48,635 nucleotides of DNA. It comes from Chromera velia. Its lineage: Eukaryota > Sar > Chromeraceae. Both the position numbers and the translations under genes were made by a program. This document shows positions 22,729 to 34,049 of this stretch, in pieces. Numbering within the stretch: position 1 is the first letter of the stretch; each line of letters opens with the position of its first letter. The notes below the pieces were generated by a model, which had not been told where the DNA came from, did not search any database, and saw only the letters and a list, made by a program, of their open reading frames with translations. The stretch covers positions 1 through 48,635 of the forward strand of contig JAHBMJ010000359.1 in the NCBI GenBank assembly GCA_018398765.1, read 5' to 3'.

Positions 22729-24434
22729 GAAATCCGGCGTTTTGACCCACTTTTTCTTTGAGTTGCAACATTTTTGTGTTAAAATTCTGCGTTTTGCCCC
22801 ATTCTTTCTTTGAGTTGCAACATTTTTGTGTTGAAATGCGGCGTTTGGACCCACTCTTTCTTTGAGTTACAACATTTTTATGTTGAAATCCGGCGTTTTG
22901 CCCCACTCTTTCTTTGAGTTACAACATTTTTGTGTTGAAATCTGGCGTTTTGCCCCACTCTTTCTTTGAGTTGCAACATTTTTATGTTAAAATCCCGTGT
23001 TTTGACCCACTTTTTATTTTAATTACAACATTTTTGTGTTAAAATCCGGCGTTTGGACCCACTCTTTCTTTGAGTTGCAACATTTTTGTGTTAAAATCCG
23101 GCGTTTTGCCCCACTGTTTTTTCAAGTTGCAACATTTTTGTGTTGAAATCTTGCGTTTTGCCCCACTTTTTCTTTGAGTTGCAACATTTTTGTGTTGAAA
23201 TGCGGCATTTTGACCCACTCTTTCTTTGAGTTGCAACATTTTTGTGTTAAAATCCGGCGTTTGGACCCACTCTTTCTTTGAGTTGCAACATTTTTGTGTT
23301 GAAATCCTGTGTTTTGACCCACTTTTTCTTTAAGTTACAACATTTTTGTGTTAAAATCCGGCATTTAGACCCACTCTTTCTTTGAGTTACAACATTTTTG
23401 TGTTAAAATCCCATGTTTTAACCCACTTTTTCTTTGAGTTACAACATTTTTGTGTTGAAATCCGGCGTTTTGCCCCACTCTTTCTTTGAGTTGCAACATT
23501 TTTGTGTTGAAATCCTGTGTTTTAACCCACTCTTTCTTTGAGTTATAACATTTTTGTGTTAAAATCTGGCGTTTTAACCCATTCTTTCTTTGAGTTACAA
23601 CATTTTTGTGTTAAAATCCGGCGTTTTGCCCCACTCTTTCTTTGAGTTGCAACATTTTTGTGTTAAAATCCGGCGTTTGGACCCACTCTTTCTTTAAGTT
23701 GCAACATTTTTGTGTTGAAATACCGTGTTTTGACCCACTCTTTCTTTCAGTTACAACATTTTTGTGTTAAAATCCCACGTTTTGACCCACTCTTTCTTTG
23801 AGTTACAACATTTTTATGTTGAAATCCCGTGTTTTACCCCACTCTTGCTTTGAGTTACAACATTTTTATGTTAAAATCTTACATATTGACCCACTCTTTC
23901 TTTAAGGTACAACTTTTTTTTGTTAAAATATCTTGAAATGGGTTGAAATCCCGCGTTTTACCGCGTTGTGACCCATTCCTTTGAGTTACAACTTTTTTTT
24001 ATGAAAATCCCGTGTTTTGAGCCACTGTTTCTTTGAGTTACAACATTTTTGTATTAAAATCCCGTGTTTTAACCCACTCTTTCTTTAAGTTGCAAGATTT
24101 TTTTGTTGAAATCCGGCGTTTTGACCCACTTTTTATTTTCATTACAACATTTTTGTGTTGAAATCCCACGTTTTGCCCCACTCTTTCTTTGTATTTCTTT
24201 GAGTTGGAACATTTTCATGTTCAAATTAGTTCAAATCTTATATGTTTTGACTCACTATTTTAAAATTAAGTCTTTTTCTTTGAATTGCCCTTGCAGTTGT
24301 CACGCTTTTATTTTAAAGTCCTACGTTTTTACTTATCGATCTTTTCTATGAGTTGTAATAATTTTATTTTGAAATTCTACTTTTGACCCACTTTTTCTTT
24401 GAGTTACAACATTTTTATATTGAAATCCTACGCT

Positions 24435-25092
24435 ATATATTCGATCCCATCTTTTGACTAGTTTTGAATCCAACTTTTGACTCACTCTTCTTTTAGCTAG
24501 AAAGCTAGAAAGCTGTAGTTTTTACTCTTTCACACCGCCAAAGTTTGTATGCAAGAGCGTTTGGTCAGTGAAAGACAAAAGGTGCTGCTTTGCCATTGCT
24601 GATGAAACAGCCAAAGGGCGACCTATTATCAATTGATCGGGCCACGTCAACTGAAATCAGGAGACGCACGATGATTAATTTTAATGCCAGTGAGACATAC
24701 CATAGCCTATTTTCAACCACGTTTCATATAATCGCAACACTATACTACAACGCTGCCCATTGTCTCTTTGCCTTCATAAATGCATACATCTAATATATTC
24801 ATCTAGAATGAATCGCATATAAAGAAAGAAATGAATTCAAAGTAAAACAAATCAAAGCAAACACACAAAATGTAACAACAGTATGGATCCAGTGAGATGC
24901 GGATTGCTACATACTAACTTGTATCTTCAATTCATTCCAGCACCGCTTGATCTCGTTTCTGTGGAAACCTACGGCTTCGAGTTCCCTAAAAAATGCCTGT
25001 CACACCATCTCAAACTCTGCATCTGGATACAGTGAAAACAAGAATGCCCGTTGCAAGTGATCTTTCAGGATTGCACGAGAGCGGGAATGCGG
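24435..25092. other. AT-rich intergenic DNA, no gene seen
   Basis: This stretch follows the decaying edge of the minisatellite. Only short frames without resemblance to any family are present, and there are no inverted-end elements or RNA genes. Confidence 0.5.
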
Positions 25093-25907
25093 TCAAGCAG
25101 TCAAAGCATGAGCGAAACGAGGAATACTCAGGTAAATGCTTTCCTCACTTCCATTGTTTTGTTCCCCTCTGATTCCGTTTGGGTCCTTTGGTAGTAACCA
25201 CAGCCGCAGGCCATAGCCATACACTTTCAGTTTAAACTGTAAAAAGTTTTCGGTCCTTTGCTTTTCTAATACGCATTCTTTTGCATAAAAGTCCTTCTTT
25301 TGCAATGCAATATACAGTCGGTCTCTCTTTTGCTTGCATGCCAGTCGTGTCATAATAATGTGATCGTCTATCTATCTGTGAATGAGACAAGCGCTGTCAT
25401 TTATTTCCACCCTGTCTTGCTTGATCGCCCACTCTCTTTCTTTCAGCCCTGCTGTCAGGTTTGCAAGCGCTGGAGAAAGAGGTGATCCCTGTGTAAATCT
25501 TTCTCTCTGCCATATAAATATATGTCCCACCCACCCTCACCACACATGTATCAAAGTCTTGCTGCACCACATGCAATACATCATAAAATGAAAATGCATC
25601 AGCATTCAAAAAGTTTCCATGCATAGATATATAGGCCTGTACTTTCCGATACTTTCCGGTGTCCCGCCGGAGTCCATCTTCTCCTATCCCTGCCTGCAGC
25701 GTGAGACCGGAAGGATCTCTGAGCCACCACTTTGTCTCTCACTTTTGGTATGACCAGAAACCTCCCTCTTCTCTCTGAACATAACTCACTGCACGCTGAA
25801 TCAAGAAGGTGAGTGATAAGTGCACGGGGGATAGAGGGATAAAAATTTTTGATGTCTTCCACTATGAATGTGACTTTAAATTTGAAGACTCTGGCACATC
25901 CGGGCAT
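25093..25907 (-). pseudogene. Reverse-transcriptase remnant, possibly Penelope-like
   Basis: On the minus strand, VEDIKNFYPSIPRALITHLL (around 25800-25860) resembles RT motif A of Penelope-like and related elements, where D-x3-FYPSI or D-x3-LY-x2-IP is usual. About 500 bases further, in another frame, FYAKECVLEKQRTENFLQF fits the segment after the catalytic motif (an L-x-LE-x-E then FL pattern). Several frames must be combined and no YxDD is visible, so it is decayed. A possible 5' extension of the same element lies at 26005-26325. The family assignment is tentative. Confidence 0.4.
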
Positions 25908-26576
25908 ATCAGGGAAAAAGGCAGCGCGGTAAGACCGGACGGATACGCACGGTAAAGCAGATATGCACGAGTTGAATTTTGCAACTACTTAAAGTTTCAT
26001 GAATTCAAATGGGGAAAAGAGCGTCGCATAAGGATTTAAGCCTTTGGGTAGAAGGAGTGCATTCAACATCTTGCACACCTTTGAATACACTTTCTTCCAT
26101 CCATGTTGTGCATACGAAACAAGTGGTCGCCACTTCAACTCTGCCAGTAAAACGGGTTGTCCATTCATAAACGTTTTCTATTTTAGCCACACAATTCCCA
26201 GTCCACATCTTTTTGGAGTATGAAATCTTTATGTTAATTGAATTAAACATAACGCGTTTAGTTAAACTTTTTGAATCCATTTTTTTTTCAGTCATAATGA
26301 ACGATTGAACAAAGACCAGACCCAAAAGGGTGATGAGGATGGTGAAAGTGAGAATTTAGCTTAATTCAGCTTGCAATGATCAGAGTTTCCATTAGCTTCG
26401 ATTTACTCTAGGATTTACTGCATGAGGCGGGAGAGAAAGTCAAGAAAGCAACCACGAGGAGAGTGTTCCTTTGTCAATGCCGGGGCTATCATTGCTGCGG
26501 CGCAGACACCGGACAATTAAAAGTCTAATTCGGAGTAAATTAATAGTAGTAAATGGATAGTAAATGGAGAGCGTAC

Positions 26577-27055
26577 TGTGGAGTCCTACCCTGTGGCGCC
26601 GCCCTCTGGACCCTGAATGCGCCCTCATGCGCTGTATCTGAATGAGCCTACATGCTGACGCCATGCTCCGCCGCCGCGTATATACGCAATCGACTTGCAT
26701 GCATATACGTATCGTGCACGTCGGTCAAAGTTGTCGAAGTCGAGTCTGCATGACCTTTATATTCAAGCAACACGTCACTTGAGCAACGGATAACATTGTC
26801 TGAGTTTGATGTCTGTTCGTCACAGATCAAGAGATCTCCTAAGAGTCTGAGAGAGAGGAATGAGTAGAAACTGTACAATGATAGAATGAACCCAGTTGAT
26901 TGGAATCCTAGATCACTCTAGAGCTAAACCTGCTGTAAACTGTTGCCTGAATAAGTGTTGCTCATGTTCCTTCTCTAGAGTTTCCCTAAGGTTCTTGTCC
27001 TTGCTTTACCTTCTGTCTGGACGCCATAAGGTGGCCGGACAGGAGGGACAAAGCA
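26577..27055 (+). repeat. Left LTR
   Basis: 479 bp, TG...CA. It differs from the right copy by a 9-bp insertion near 26620 and roughly 17 substitutions, all but about one of them transitions. Confidence 0.85.
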
Positions 27056-27058
27056 TTG

Positions 27059-27076
27059 TGGTGAACGCCCAGCTCG
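27059..27076 (+). promoter_or_regulatory. Candidate tRNA primer-binding site
   Basis: TGGTGAACGCCCAGCTCG starts three bases after the left LTR. The leading TGG would pair with the CCA end of a tRNA. Which tRNA is not determined. Confidence 0.45.
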
Positions 27077-28057
27077 ATGAGTATCGACTCTCAAGTACCT
27101 TCTATGATGGAGACCAGATCTGTCCTTTTGCGCAATAGTTGGAAACCGATTGCAACGATACGGGCACGGTCAGGCAAAGACCGTGAGTAGGGGAATTCAG
27201 CATCCCCTTGCGTCCCAAGCTGTCTGGAGCCCTGTTTCGGAGATCCCCTTCGAGTCTGATCCTGGACTTTGCCTTTGTCCTTGGATGGAGAGCCTGAAGA
27301 TCGTTGGAGGTTGCCAAAGCCGGTGGTGGAGACGTTGCTTGGTGTTGCTTAGACTTTCGAGGAGCTTGATTTCATTGAGACCGCCACCTACAAGCAGATC
27401 GCAATTCAAACGGCCAGTCGGGTACTTTCCTTATGTCTGTTGATTCTGTAACTGTCTCCGTCTTCCGGACGAGTGTCGGCTGATCACCTTCACTTGTCTT
27501 TCAAATTGCTGTTAATGCAATTGGTTGCTTGCTTGTCTGCACGAGGTTGACCACCTTTGTGGCCTGTAAACACCTCCAGCGTGTCTGGGTCTGTCTGAAC
27601 TGGTCCTCCGACAGTGTCCAAACATAAGAAGATGCCCTTCGCCTCTCCCATATGTCTGCAAGGTTGTCACTTTCTTCCGAGAGAGAGCTTGATAATGTCG
27701 CTTCTGAATGTCCGTCTGTCGTGTGGATCATTCAATGAGTGGCCATTCAATCGGACGTGCAAGACTCTGCTTGCATGTTAAACAGACAGAAGGGACGGAT
27801 GGCAGCATACCACATGGACCAACGTGGTGACGGCCGGTATGCCAGCCGGGGAAGGCCTTCTGCTCTGGGACTCCGACGCGGCGAGCCTGGAGTAGGAAGG
27901 AGGGGGAAGTAAAGAAGGGGTATAAAATGACATCGAGCCTGCCCTCGACGGCAAGAGAGGCAGAAGGGTCACGGCAGACCTATTGAGAGACAGAGTAGGG
28001 CACACGGCAGCTACCGCCTCGTCTCTCGCCGGCGCCGGCAAAATTTTTAACAGGGAT

Positions 28058-28160
28058 TAGGAAGGGCAAAGCGGGTCATGGGGGAAGGGGGAGAAGGGGG
28101 GACAATGGGGAAGGGGGGAGAGGGAGGGAAAGGGGGGGAAAGAGGGGGAGAAGGGGGTTA
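28058..28160 (+). repeat. Polypurine G/A tract within the LTR element
   Basis: About 100 bases of nearly uninterrupted GGGGAAGGGGGAGA-type sequence. It could favour triplex or G-quadruplex structure and could act as an internal polypurine tract, but this is inference. Confidence 0.65.
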
Positions 28161-30568
28161 CTTCGAAGTGGGGGGGTGAATCGAATCGAGGCTGGCCAAG
28201 AGCATGCGAAGTACTAGCGACTGAGTGTGACTGGAGCGTCTTTTGTCCAGAGTTGAGAGTTTATGTATCGAAAGGAGCAGCAAAGAGATGAAACGAGACA
28301 GAAAGAAGAGATGAGATAGAAAAAAACCAGCGGAGCAGTCTGCAATGTGTCCGGTCCCTTCCCTCTCTCCCTTTATGCAGCTACTGACACGCGCGAAAAT
28401 ATGTTTGTGCTTGACGAGCCGGCCAAGTCCTTCTGTCAACGAGAACTCGATGTCGATTGCCTACCCCTACGTCAGCTACGTATGAGACGGGCAGAAGACT
28501 GCCTAATTGCCGCCGCTGTGCGCTTATGCCTGCGCATACCTGCGACTGCCTGTGACCGCCCTTATGCCCCTGCACTGGACTTAGGGGGGGGATTGAGCTC
28601 ATTACGAAGCTGAGCATCAAAAAGATAGACTGCGAGAACAATAAGTCGAGCGCCGCATGTGCCGCGCATTCGAAACTTCTGGAACTCCTTTTGGAGGAGT
28701 GATCTTTCTTCTCTCTCAACTTCTCTTGGCTTTGTTTTGCGCGTGACTTGGGAGTCAAACCCCTCGTGTGGCTGAGAGTACGGGCGTACGAGGGGACGCC
28801 TTTATCCGCTGTCTCCTTCTCGTTTCCTTCTGCTGCTTTGAAATGTTTCGGATTATTCCTGGCTTCTTCCTTTGAGAAAAACAGACTGGAAGAGGCGGAG
28901 AGAAAATAAGTAGAGGAGGAGCAAAGAGAGAAGAAATCTTGAAAGAGATGTCTATTGAACGAGAAAGAAAAAAGAAAAAAAGTGAGGGGACAGCCCGTGC
29001 ATGTCTTGGTGTCCGTTCTGCATCTTTTCCCTGCAGGGGGATGCCGGTGCTTTGGAGGCCCTCTGGGTTCTCTGGGTATCGCCTCTCCCCCTCGCAGCAC
29101 GGGGGTTGACGGGAGCCTTAGTGGAGCGAGCCGTCTCTGCGCGAGCATCTGCGTGGAGCCAGACAGTGTACTGCCAGGCGTCTCCCTTTGATAGGCCGGC
29201 CTGAGAAAGAGAGAGAGAGAGAGAGAGAGTAGGAGCAAGTGAAACAAAGTCGTTTTCGAAGTTGGATACGTCTTTCTTTCCGCCAGTTTCGCATCTTTCT
29301 TTTCGCTTGGTCTATCATTGGTGGTGTTCGATCTGCGTCTTTGTTTCGAGGCCACGGAGGTGTGGAATTGCTTTGTTTTTCCGTCTCACTTCAAGGGGAA
29401 CGAAGGCAGTATAAAAGAGAAATGAGAGGAAAAGGAAACGGTTGCACTGCGTAAGAGTTTGAAGAGTAAACATTTGTCAGAATGCGCTTGTCCGTTCCTC
29501 TCAGAATTTTTGCATTGGCGTTGTTTCCGCTTTTTCATTTACCGCCTTCTAGTGCTGTCCCGTTTATGAATGTGAAGATCTGATGTAGTGGGAGCGTGTA
29601 CACGTGCACGTGCATGCCTGAACTTTTGTCCCGTTAGTTCTTTGGTTGGCTGCACATGTCCCTCTGAGTCTATCTGTTTGTTGCTCAGTAAAAAGTCAAT
29701 CGGTCTGCTTTTTTCTTTTCCCAGTTTTAGCTGTTTGCTTCTCTGGCTTCTCGCTGTGGCTGCTTTTTCTACTGGCAGCATTGAAATGAACTCTTGTCAT
29801 GCGGGGTGTGTTGTTGAGAGTTCATGTCCTTTACTTTTGCCTCCATGTAGCTGCGTTCGCTCGTCTGACTTTGCCGTATTGGTACGAGACCGGCGCCTCG
29901 AAAGAGGAAAGAAGACAAAGAGGGGAAAGCAAAGCGGGAGTGAGAAGTAAGAAAGTGAAAGAGGGAAAGATAAAAAAAAGAAAATAAAAAAAAAAATGAG
30001 GTGGACGACTATGAGCGTATGCATCAGCATGGGGATGCATGCATGTATGTGACCGCACGGATACCGCGCAGGCCTGACTGTATCCTATTCTCTGCCGCTC
30101 TTTCTGTCTAGCATTTCTGTCTCGTTCTTTCTTTCTGAGGGGTACGAAAAGTTAATAGAAAGCTGGGAAATGTAAGACCTTGCAATGGGAAACTTGCGGC
30201 CGTCGAGTGATGGGCTCTGCCGTCAGGTAGAGATGGTGTGCTTTTGCAGGCCACGAGTAAGCCAACGTCCCTAAAACAGGTTTTTTGAGGAAAGACCTGG
30301 CGGGTTGGCGTTGCCGGCGAGGCAGTGATGATAGTACCTTTGCGTACGTTAATCTGATTGACTTGTATCGATGGGAAGAAAAAACTTTTCTGCTTGTCAG
30401 CTTTCGCGTCTAGATTTTTTCGACTACCTCCTTGAAGGTGTTCTGTTGGTTGCATGGGTTTGCATTGTGTCTTATTGATCATGTCCTTTTGCTCGCCTTT
30501 TTTCCCTTTCCGCGCATGCTTGAATGTATCTGACTGATCGCGGGGACGCGATTTTCTTATCCGTAGCC

Positions 30569-30576
30569 GGGGGGGA
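30569..30576 (+). promoter_or_regulatory. Candidate polypurine tract before right LTR
   Basis: GGGGGGGA is followed by TC and then the LTR start TGTGGAG. The position is right for a plus-strand primer. Confidence 0.5.
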
Positions 30577-30578
30577 TC

Positions 30579-31048
30579 TGTGGAGTCCTACCCTATGGCG
30601 CCGCCCTCTAGACCCTCGTATGCGCTGTATCTGAATGAGCCTGCATGCTGACGCCATGCTCCACCGCCGCGTGTATACGCAATCGACTTGCATGCATATA
30701 CGTATTATGCACGTCAGTCAAAGTTGTCGAAGTCGAGTCTGCATGACCTTCGTATTCAAGCAACACGTCACTTGAGCAACGGATAACATTGTCTGAGTCT
30801 GATGTCTGTTCGTCACAGATCAAAAGAGCTCCTAAGAGTCTGAGAGAGAGGAATGAGTAGAAACTGTACAATGATAGAATGAACCCAGTTGATTGGAATC
30901 CCAGATCACTCTAGAGCTAAACCTGCTGTAAACTGTTGCCTGAATAAGTGTTGCTCACGTTCCTTCTCTAGAGTTTCCCTAAGGTTCTTGTCCTTACTTT
31001 ACCTTCTGTCTGGACACCATAAGGTGGCCGGACAGGAGGGACAAAGCA
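30579..31048 (+). repeat. Right LTR
   Basis: 470 bp, TG...CA, the partner of 26577-27055. The sequence after it (31049-31216) is AT-rich and holds no gene. Confidence 0.85.
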
Positions 31049-31216
31049 CTACCCTATAAAATTAAAGGTACGTGTTTTAGGGTTTTTAATTCTCCAAAAT
31101 ACTCCAAAAAGTGGTTTGGAACTCCAAAAAGTTTAGAATTATAAAAAAAAAAGAAGTCCTATAGGAAGGTCCTAATTAATTATATATAGCGCTCCTAACG
31201 TAGAAATACGTAAAAA

Positions 31217-32050
31217 ATGATGGAAAACATATTTCTAACACTTAAAAAAAAACTGATCTACAGTGTATGTGGATCGTTGACCCCGGTATGGGCCAATTCA
31301 GCCAGTAGCATGCTTCAGACAATCGCATCAGATCTTTTGAGAAAAGAAAGCCAGAGAGGGAGAAACGGAATGAATAAATGGACACTGAGGCAGAAAGCAA
31401 GGGAAAGGGAAGCCTCAGAATGGTTGTTGGAATGGTTGACTTCAAGACCCGTCGGCAAGCATAGGCTCACCCGTTCATATGGCATCTATCCACGCAACTC
31501 CCGACTGAGTAATTTTCAGATAGAGAACCGATCACACCAGCGTCTGGCCATGTTGCTTTTAGGGGGGAGGGTTAGAAGGGGGTGGGGTTACACAGTTCAA
31601 TTGCATACCCTGCTTTGCTCTCTCTTGTCTGGTAATTCTCTTTTCACTTCTCTCCTTCAAGCATATGCTGGTGGGGGAAAGAGATACGGTGGATCCTGCG
31701 AAGAACACTGTATTCACTGTCCTGCAGTCGAAGGTAAAAAGGTGATTGACGATACGGTGCATCGATTGTCTGTGTACGTTCGAATAGAGCAGCTTAGATC
31801 CAAACTTCACTCGCTGGTAGAGAGAGTGAAAGAGAGAACAGGAATTGGTGAAAGGGTTTGCAGAGCAAGATGGACTGCTGCAGGCTGCAGCTGGGAGAAG
31901 AGGTATCAGGGAAGAAGAGACATATATAAGAGAGCTCGTTTTATCCATTGTGGACCGGGAGCCGAAGAAGGCAAGTGCACTGATCAAAGCTTGTCTGAAA
32001 TGAGTGCGCGCGCGTTTTGTATGGTTGTTCAGCCTTTAGCTTCAGCCTAG
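31217..32050 (+). pseudogene. LINE ORF2 C-terminal fragment
   Basis: An open frame of about 277 codons resembles the C-terminal third of the LINE at 6747-9383. ASEWLLEWLTSRPVG is equivalent to GAWLSDWLKEETRN, and FQIENRSHQRLAMLLL is equivalent to FQSENLFRQCLAMHLL. HCIHC followed by IDDTVHRLSVY is equivalent to LCNKC and IKDEVHVLTEC. The last zinc-ligand Cys is Tyr here. The RT core is absent, so it is a 5'-truncated insertion. It lies 169 bp after the LTR element. Only this fragment remains and it is unlikely to be functional. Confidence 0.7.
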
Positions 32051-32776
32051 GCTGCGGAGGGTCGTGGTTGTTCATATTCATGCGGAAGCAGGCTAAGCTG
32101 CGGCGGTTTGCTCCTTTTGTTTACAACTGCATGCATGGGTTGCCATTTGTCTCTGGTTTCAGAGACTCTAGGCTTAACCACAATTAAGTAAGTATAAAGA
32201 TACATTGCCAAAAGTTTGGGTGAACAATGAGCATCACTGTCAGCGTGATGCTCTCTCTACTGCTTAGTCTAGTGTTCTTTTTACAGGCTCTCTCATTGAA
32301 ACGTCTCACATCGTGTTGTAAGCTGGCTAGTAAGCTGGTTCAAGTGTCTTCTGCATGCAAGCATCTTTGAACCAGGCACTCAGATTAGTTCTGCACTGAC
32401 GCGTACGTTGGGCCGCATCAAAACGAGTGGAAGATTCTAAGGGAACGTTGTCCATCCAGTCGATCTCCACTGCACCCTAGACTGTACTCAGCTTTCGTAG
32501 CAAATGCGCAAAGTTGTGCTATTGTGTCTGGAACGTGCTTGTCGTGCCGGGGCCTCACCTGAAATTCACATGCATGAATCATCTATTCCTTCCTGCGTTC
32601 TCTCTCGTTTCGCTCCTCCGCCTTGCCTCCAGCTTCTTTGAACGCTGACAGCAAGGGCCAGAAAACGAAAAGAACATCGCTGCACCATCAAATGAACCCT
32701 TCAACCTCCGGCGGAGGTTGCAGTCTCTCCTCGCCAACCTTTTGACGCCCACTGATCCCTCCCCCCACTACTTCTG
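32051..32776. other. Intergenic DNA, no gene seen
   Basis: This holds the presumed 3' untranslated region and downstream sequence of the copper-transporter gene on the minus strand. No coding frame, element ends or RNA gene could be supported. Confidence 0.5.
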
Positions 32777-34005
32777 TCACACCCCGTTCGCACCTGTTCG
32801 GTCGGTGCTGCAGCATCTCTGCGCCCCCCCCCTCTCACGGGGGCCCTCTCCCACTTCCTCCGCACCCTCTGCGTCGAGAAGGTGGGCCTTCGCTCCGTCT
32901 CGCAACACCGACGTGATACGATTTCTCTGACCGACTCTGTCTACAGAGTCTGCCCCCAGAGAATGTGTGGTTGCAGGCGCGCTTTCCGTTTCACTGTTGG
33001 GTGACGACAAACAGCAGGGCTCTGCAGACTCGCCAACTGGCTGTCTCCTGTTCAACACAAAGTGACCAGTCGTCAGACCGAGACACGTTGACATGAACAA
33101 CTCAAAGTTGTATGTCATCGCTAGAAGCATCGCCAGGTACCTGCATTAATTCATGAACAGGGAGGGAAACAGAGCACATGCAATAGGAAAATCAATATGA
33201 CTTCTCGAGCTGCAAAGAGCACGCAAGAAAGAAAGTGCGCTGGAAGGGAGGGAAATGGAGACAAGAAAACCACCTCTGGACTGCGCTATACCCCTTCCAG
33301 CAGTTGCAGGGCCAAATCCAGTTGAAAAAAAAGACGTCAGAGAGACGGACCGGAAGAGCAACCAACCAAAAAAAAACGGATCCTGAACGAACACTGACCC
33401 AACGATGATGTTGCAGAGGAACAGCAGGAAGGTGAGTGTCTCTGTTTGCCACGTGACACCGCGTTTAGACGCCCTCAGCATCAGTAGTCGTCTGCTTCCA
33501 CACACAAAGGGGGAAAGAAGGTTTTCATGATCGTCTCAATCTTCGTCTCGTCAAGTGCGGACTTGCAACACGACCAGCAAGCACAGCACCGGGGGGGGGG
33601 GGCACGCTTCTACTTCGAGACAAACACACACAGCGGGGGGGACAGAAATGGGGTGTTCCACGGGTGTAAGCGTAAGCAAAAAGAGAGACGAAGAGTGCGT
33701 CACGCTGTCTAGAAGACCGCTGACTACCCCTCAGGAAAGCGTTCTGACCTTGAGAAGATGAGGACATCCGCGAGGAAACCCAAGCCGAAAGCCAAGAGGC
33801 ACCCCAGAGCAAAGAGAAGAGGCGTTCTCAGAACGAATCCGGGGAAAAGCCAGACGATGCACGATGTCTGTGTCTTGCCCCCCCTCATGGCTGACTCGAA
33901 TCTGCACACACCAAGGCACCCACACATACACACATACACATGCAGACACATGCACACATACACACATACACACACATGCACACACTTCACACACACCTTC
34001 ACACA

Positions 34006-34049
<44 letters not shown>

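Larger units (their letters stand above)
17479..24434. repeat. Large minisatellite array, 52-bp unit, about 110 copies
   Basis: The unit joins TTTTTGTGTTGAAATCC, [GC][GA][CT]GTTTTGACCC, ACTCTTTCTTTGAG and TTGCAACA, 52 bp in all. Copies are head to tail, vary at fixed sites and occasionally gain or lose a few bases. Because 52 is not a multiple of three, the long open frames on the minus strand cycle through all three frames and are not a protein. The array is broken by three TTGA-tailed inserts (19096, 20936, 21577) and by a non-repeat block at 21803-22728. It decays gradually after 24180. Its size would suit a heterochromatic or centromere-adjacent satellite, but nothing here proves such a role. 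Confidence 0.95.
26577..31048 (+). mobile_element. Non-autonomous LTR retrotransposon, 4.5 kb
   Basis: Two direct repeats of 479 and 470 bp, both starting TGTGGAGTCC and ending GGACAAAGCA (TG...CA), flank 3.5 kb. Three bases after the left repeat is TGGTGAACGCCC, a plausible tRNA primer-binding site. Two bases before the right repeat is GGGGGGGA, a polypurine tract. These are the expected LTR hallmarks in the expected order. No gag, protease, integrase or RT motif appears inside, so it resembles a large retrotransposon derivative (LARD). Flanking bases (CGTAC left, CTACC right) do not form a clear target duplication. The interior has gene-like pieces, for example IELITKLSIKKIDCENN (about 28590-28700) and an exon-like GDAGALEALWVLWV (29038 onward), which may be captured host sequence. 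Confidence 0.75.

Noticed and set aside
17792-23322. Many minus-strand frames rich in LKERVGQNAGFQHKN-type repeats
   Set aside because: They are the 52-bp minisatellite read in cycling frames. The unit is not a multiple of three, and indels and stops occur without any purifying pattern.
17479-24434. CRISPR-like regular repeat array
   Set aside because: Units are directly tandem without unique spacers, the genome is eukaryotic and no cas genes are near.
28381-29355. 324-codon minus-strand frame inside the LTR element
   Set aside because: Its composition is low-complexity with Leu/Ser runs from CT repeats, and there is no family resemblance. Exon-like plus-strand segments overlap it.
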